12,713 nucleotides of DNA from Candidatus Avipropionibacterium avicola. Lineage in GTDB: Bacteria > Actinomycetota > Actinomycetes > Propionibacteriales > Propionibacteriaceae. The stretch spans positions 1-12,713 of the forward strand of contig DVLP01000034.1 in assembly GCA_018715445.1 (NCBI GenBank). Direction: 5' to 3'. The notes under the pieces are model-generated. The model had not been told where the DNA came from. It saw only the letters and a program-made list of their open reading frames with translations, and did no database searches. The translations under genes were made by a program, and so were the position numbers. Numbering within the stretch: the first letter of the stretch is position 1; each line of letters begins with the position of its first letter. Shown piece after piece: positions 11,139 to 12,713 of the stretch.

Positions 11139-11972
11139 ATGCAACGCATGGGAAGTCGGGCCGTCATCTTCACGGTGCTGGCCATCTACGCCATGGTGAA
11201 CCTGCTCAGCTTCGTCTGGGTCGGTGCGATGTCGTTCAAGTCGTCCGCCGAGATCATGTCGACCAGCCCGTGGTCGCCACCCGAGGCGATCAACTGGAAG
11301 AACTACAGCGACGCCTGGACCGTCGGCCGCATCGGCGGCTACATGCTCAACAGCCTGCTGGTCACCTCGGTGTCGACCGTGGTGGCGCTGGCGATCTCGA
11401 GCATGTCGGGCTACATCCTCGGCAAGTTCCGGTTCCGCGGTCGCGGGATCGTGATGGGGATCTTCATGGTGGCGATGATGATCCCGCCGTTCATGATCGT
11501 GGTGCCGCTGTTCGACGTGCTGCAGAGCCTGCGGCTGCTGGACTCGCACTGGGGGCTGATCCTGGTCTACATCGCGATGCAGGTGCCGTTGAACACCTTC
11601 ATCCTGACCGCCTTCCACCGGACGCTGCCGAAGCAGCTGGAGGAGGCCGCCGCGATCGACGGGGCCTCGCCGCTGCGGACCTTCGCCCAGATCGTGCTCC
11701 CACTGACGGCCCCGGCGCTGATCGCGTGTGGGATCGTGAACGTGCTGCACATCTGGAACGAGTTCCTGTATGCGTTGGTGTTCCTGCAGGACCGGACGAA
11801 GTACACGCTGCCGGTGGGCATCTTCAACCTGGGTCAGGTCGCGGACTACTCCTCGAACTGGGGCATCCTGTTCGCCGGGATGTTCGTCAGCATCCTGCCG
11901 GTGCTCATCCTGTTTGCCGTGTTCCAGAAGCAGTTCACCTCCGGCATCGCCCAGGGCGCCATCAAGATGTGA
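11139..11972 (+). CDS. Sugar ABC transporter permease, MalG/UgpE type
   Basis: A 277-residue permease, partner of the preceding subunit. The first helix is at 9-31; MNSLLVTS-like sequence (MLNSLLVTSVSTVVALAISS, 69-88) and GYILGKFRFRGR follow. The EAA loop is EAAAIDGASPLRTFAQIVLP at 169-188, with G175. The C-terminus QGAIKM is typical of MalG-type subunits. The GAGGAGG ribosome binding site overlaps the stop of the previous gene and lies 9 bases before the ATG at 11139; a second ATG at 11148 is a less well spaced alternative. No ATPase gene follows: the operon ends at a strong stem-loop. As in many actinobacteria, a shared ATPase of the MsiK type encoded elsewhere probably powers it (inference). 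Confidence 0.95.
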   Translation: MQRMGSRAVIFTVLAIYAMVNLLSFVWVGAMSFKSSAEIMSTSPWSPPEAINWKNYSDAWTVGRIGGYMLNSLLVTSVSTVVALAISSMSGYILGKFRFRGRGIVMGIFMVAMMIPPFMIVVPLFDVLQSLRLLDSHWGLILVYIAMQVPLNTFILTAFHRTLPKQLEEAAAIDGASPLRTFAQIVLPLTAPALIACGIVNVLHIWNEFLYALVFLQDRTKYTLPVGIFNLGQVADYSSNWGILFAGMFVSILPVLILFAVFQKQFTSGIAQGAIKM

Positions 11973-11988
11973 GCCGTACGCCCCGAGT

Positions 11989-12012
11989 CCGGCCCGCACC
12001 CTCGCGGGCCGG
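11989..12012. terminator. Bidirectional terminator stem-loop
   Basis: CCGGCCCGC (11989-11997) and GCGGGCCGG (12004-12012) form a perfect 9-base-pair GC stem with a 6-base loop. It sits between the convergent permease (ends 11972) and MazG-like gene (ends 12023). There is no T-tract, which is common for terminators in high-GC actinobacteria. Confidence 0.75.
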
Positions 12013-12022
12013 TCTCCAGGCC

Positions 12023-12352
12023 TCAGCGGTTGTCGCCGCTGCCGCCGAGCACGCCACGGTGTTGGCGGCTGGCCAGCTTGTCCAGGTTCGCCGCGGCGAT
12101 GTCGTCCAGGGACAGGTCGAGGTAGTCGGCCAGCACCGCGACGTACCAGAGCACGTCGCCCAGCTCCTTGGCGATGTCGTCGCGATCGATCCGGGACTCG
12201 TCGCTGCCCTGGTCCCGCACCCACTTCTTGAACTTCTCGGCGATCTCGCCGCTCTCACCGACCAGGCCCAGCACCAGGTGGAGCAACTCGTTGTGCTTGT
12301 CCCGTGGCGCCGCCGTCCGCAGCGCACCCTGCTGGTAGTCCTTGAGGTCCAT
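12023..12352 (-). CDS. MazG-like nucleotide pyrophosphohydrolase
   Basis: A 109-residue all-alpha protein of the MazG-like superfamily, which hydrolyses (d)NTPs to monophosphates and pyrophosphate and is often a house-cleaning enzyme. The metal-binding motifs are clear: VGESGEIAEKFKKW with E33 and E36 (ExxE), and IAKELGDVLWYVAVLADYL with E63 and D66 (ExxD). It is a single-domain form, about half the length of full two-domain MazG. The nucleotide preferred cannot be read from the sequence. It lacks a Shine-Dalgarno; a consensus -35 and a TAGTGT -10 end 6 bases before the ATG, so a leaderless transcript is likely. It follows the aminopeptidase gene by 30 bases but need not be co-transcribed. 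Confidence 0.9.
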   Translation of the reverse strand: MDLKDYQQGALRTAAPRDKHNELLHLVLGLVGESGEIAEKFKKWVRDQGSDESRIDRDDIAKELGDVLWYVAVLADYLDLSLDDIAAANLDKLASRQHRGVLGGSGDNR

Positions 12353-12358
12353 GCCCTG

Positions 12359-12386
12359 ACACTACGGTGACCCGCATCCCTGTCAA
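12359..12386 (-). promoter_or_regulatory. Promoter of the MazG-like gene, leaderless type
   Basis: On the minus strand a perfect TTGACA (12386-12381) is followed by 16 bases and TAGTGT (12364-12359), then six bases to the ATG at 12352. The -35 overlaps the TGA of the upstream aminopeptidase gene. It is the best-formed promoter in the window and supports reading TAGNNT as the -10 at the other leaderless candidates. Confidence 0.7.
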
Positions 12387-12713
12387 CGTAGGGACTCGAG
12401 CAGGTCGGCGACCACCACGACCGCGACGTCGCCGATGGTCTCCAGGCGCTCGGTCACGTACGGGGTCACCACCTGGTCGAGGGTGTCGCAGTCGCGGTGG
12501 TAGCAGGAGTCGTACGGCTCACCGGCCACCCCGCCGGTCGTCTCGGCCTGGTCGTCGGACATCCGATCGTCGGCGCCGGTGAAGATCCCGCCGACCGGGA
12601 TCCCAGCGGCGTCGAAGGGGGCATGGTCGGAGGCATTGCCGATCCGGGCGTCGACCACGTCGTGCCCAGCTGCCTCGAAGGCGGCGGCGAGCCGTTGGGT
12701 CACGGCCCGACTG
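12383..12713 (-). CDS. M28 family aminopeptidase, C-terminal fragment
   Basis: Only about the last 109 codons are present; the frame stays open to the right edge, so the GTG at 12703 need not be the start. The sequence closely follows the C-terminal part of Streptomyces griseus aminopeptidase-type M28 enzymes. SDHAPFDAAGIPVGGIFTGA contains the conserved SDH stretch, and GGVAGEPYDSCYHRDCDTLD contains the last zinc-ligand histidine (CYH). The two cysteines of CYHRDC match a disulphide pair in that enzyme. Such enzymes are secreted zinc aminopeptidases that release N-terminal, often hydrophobic, residues. The signal peptide and the other zinc ligands lie outside the window. Confidence 0.88.
   Translation of the reverse strand, partial: SRAVTQRLAAAFEAAGHDVVDARIGNASDHAPFDAAGIPVGGIFTGADDRMSDDQAETTGGVAGEPYDSCYHRDCDTLDQVVTPYVTERLETIGDVAVVVVADLLESLR

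Noticed and set aside
10989..12224. Long minus-strand open frame opposite the second permease and overlapping the MazG-like gene in another frame
   Set aside because: Gln/Arg/His-rich translation without domains; the permease and the MazG-like motifs explain the region.
1..12713. CRISPR arrays, tRNAs, rRNAs, insertion sequences or prophage genes
   Set aside because: No regularly spaced repeats, no tRNA-like cloverleaf noticed, and no transposase, integrase or phage protein in any translated frame.

Overview
This GC-rich window with densely packed genes comes from a high-GC Gram-positive (actinobacterial) chromosome. Supporting signs are GTG starts, twin-arginine plus lipobox signal peptides on both solute-binding proteins, a sugar ABC importer without its own ATPase, and several genes that seem to be transcribed as leaderless mRNAs. 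Propionibacteriaceae or a related family is possible, but the sequence alone does not settle it. I see no rRNA, tRNA, CRISPR array, integrase or insertion sequence, and nothing that looks recently acquired.

Layout. (1) 1-1556, molybdenum enzyme locus: on the minus strand fdhD (sulfurtransferase for molybdopterin-dependent formate dehydrogenases) overlaps by ATGA the start of an FdhF/YdeP-type oxidoreductase that runs off the left edge. A small DUF6457 protein is transcribed divergently. (2) 1573-4411, membrane/signalling: a CPBP intramembrane protease (minus) diverges from a DesK/LiaS-like histidine kinase and its NarL/LuxR-type response regulator (plus, ATGA overlap). (3) 4452-8670, minus strand: idonate-type dehydrogenase, ZIP metal transporter, a large orphan sugar-binding lipoprotein, and a DUF402/FomD-like protein. 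Each has its own promoter candidate. (4) 8925-11972, plus strand: a CUT1 sugar ABC operon (binding lipoprotein, two permeases), divergent from the idonate-type dehydrogenase. (5) 12023-12713, minus strand: a MazG-like NTP pyrophosphohydrolase preceded by the C-terminal part of a secreted M28 aminopeptidase.

How the genes may work together. The divergent dehydrogenase and ABC operon share a 254-bp control region with several short palindromes and plausibly form one carbohydrate or sugar-acid uptake and oxidation unit. The second binding protein has no permeases beside it but has its own promoter, with a palindrome lying across the -35 box. Both importers would need permease and/or ATPase partners from elsewhere in the genome.

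The most noteworthy pattern is a recurring TAGNNT hexamer exactly 6 or 7 bases before the start codon of six genes that lack a Shine-Dalgarno sequence. Genes with good ribosome binding sites (DUF6457, both binding proteins, the dehydrogenase, both permeases) do not have it. I found no convincing entirely new system. The interest lies in regulatory architecture and in a few departures from family-typical metal-binding residues.
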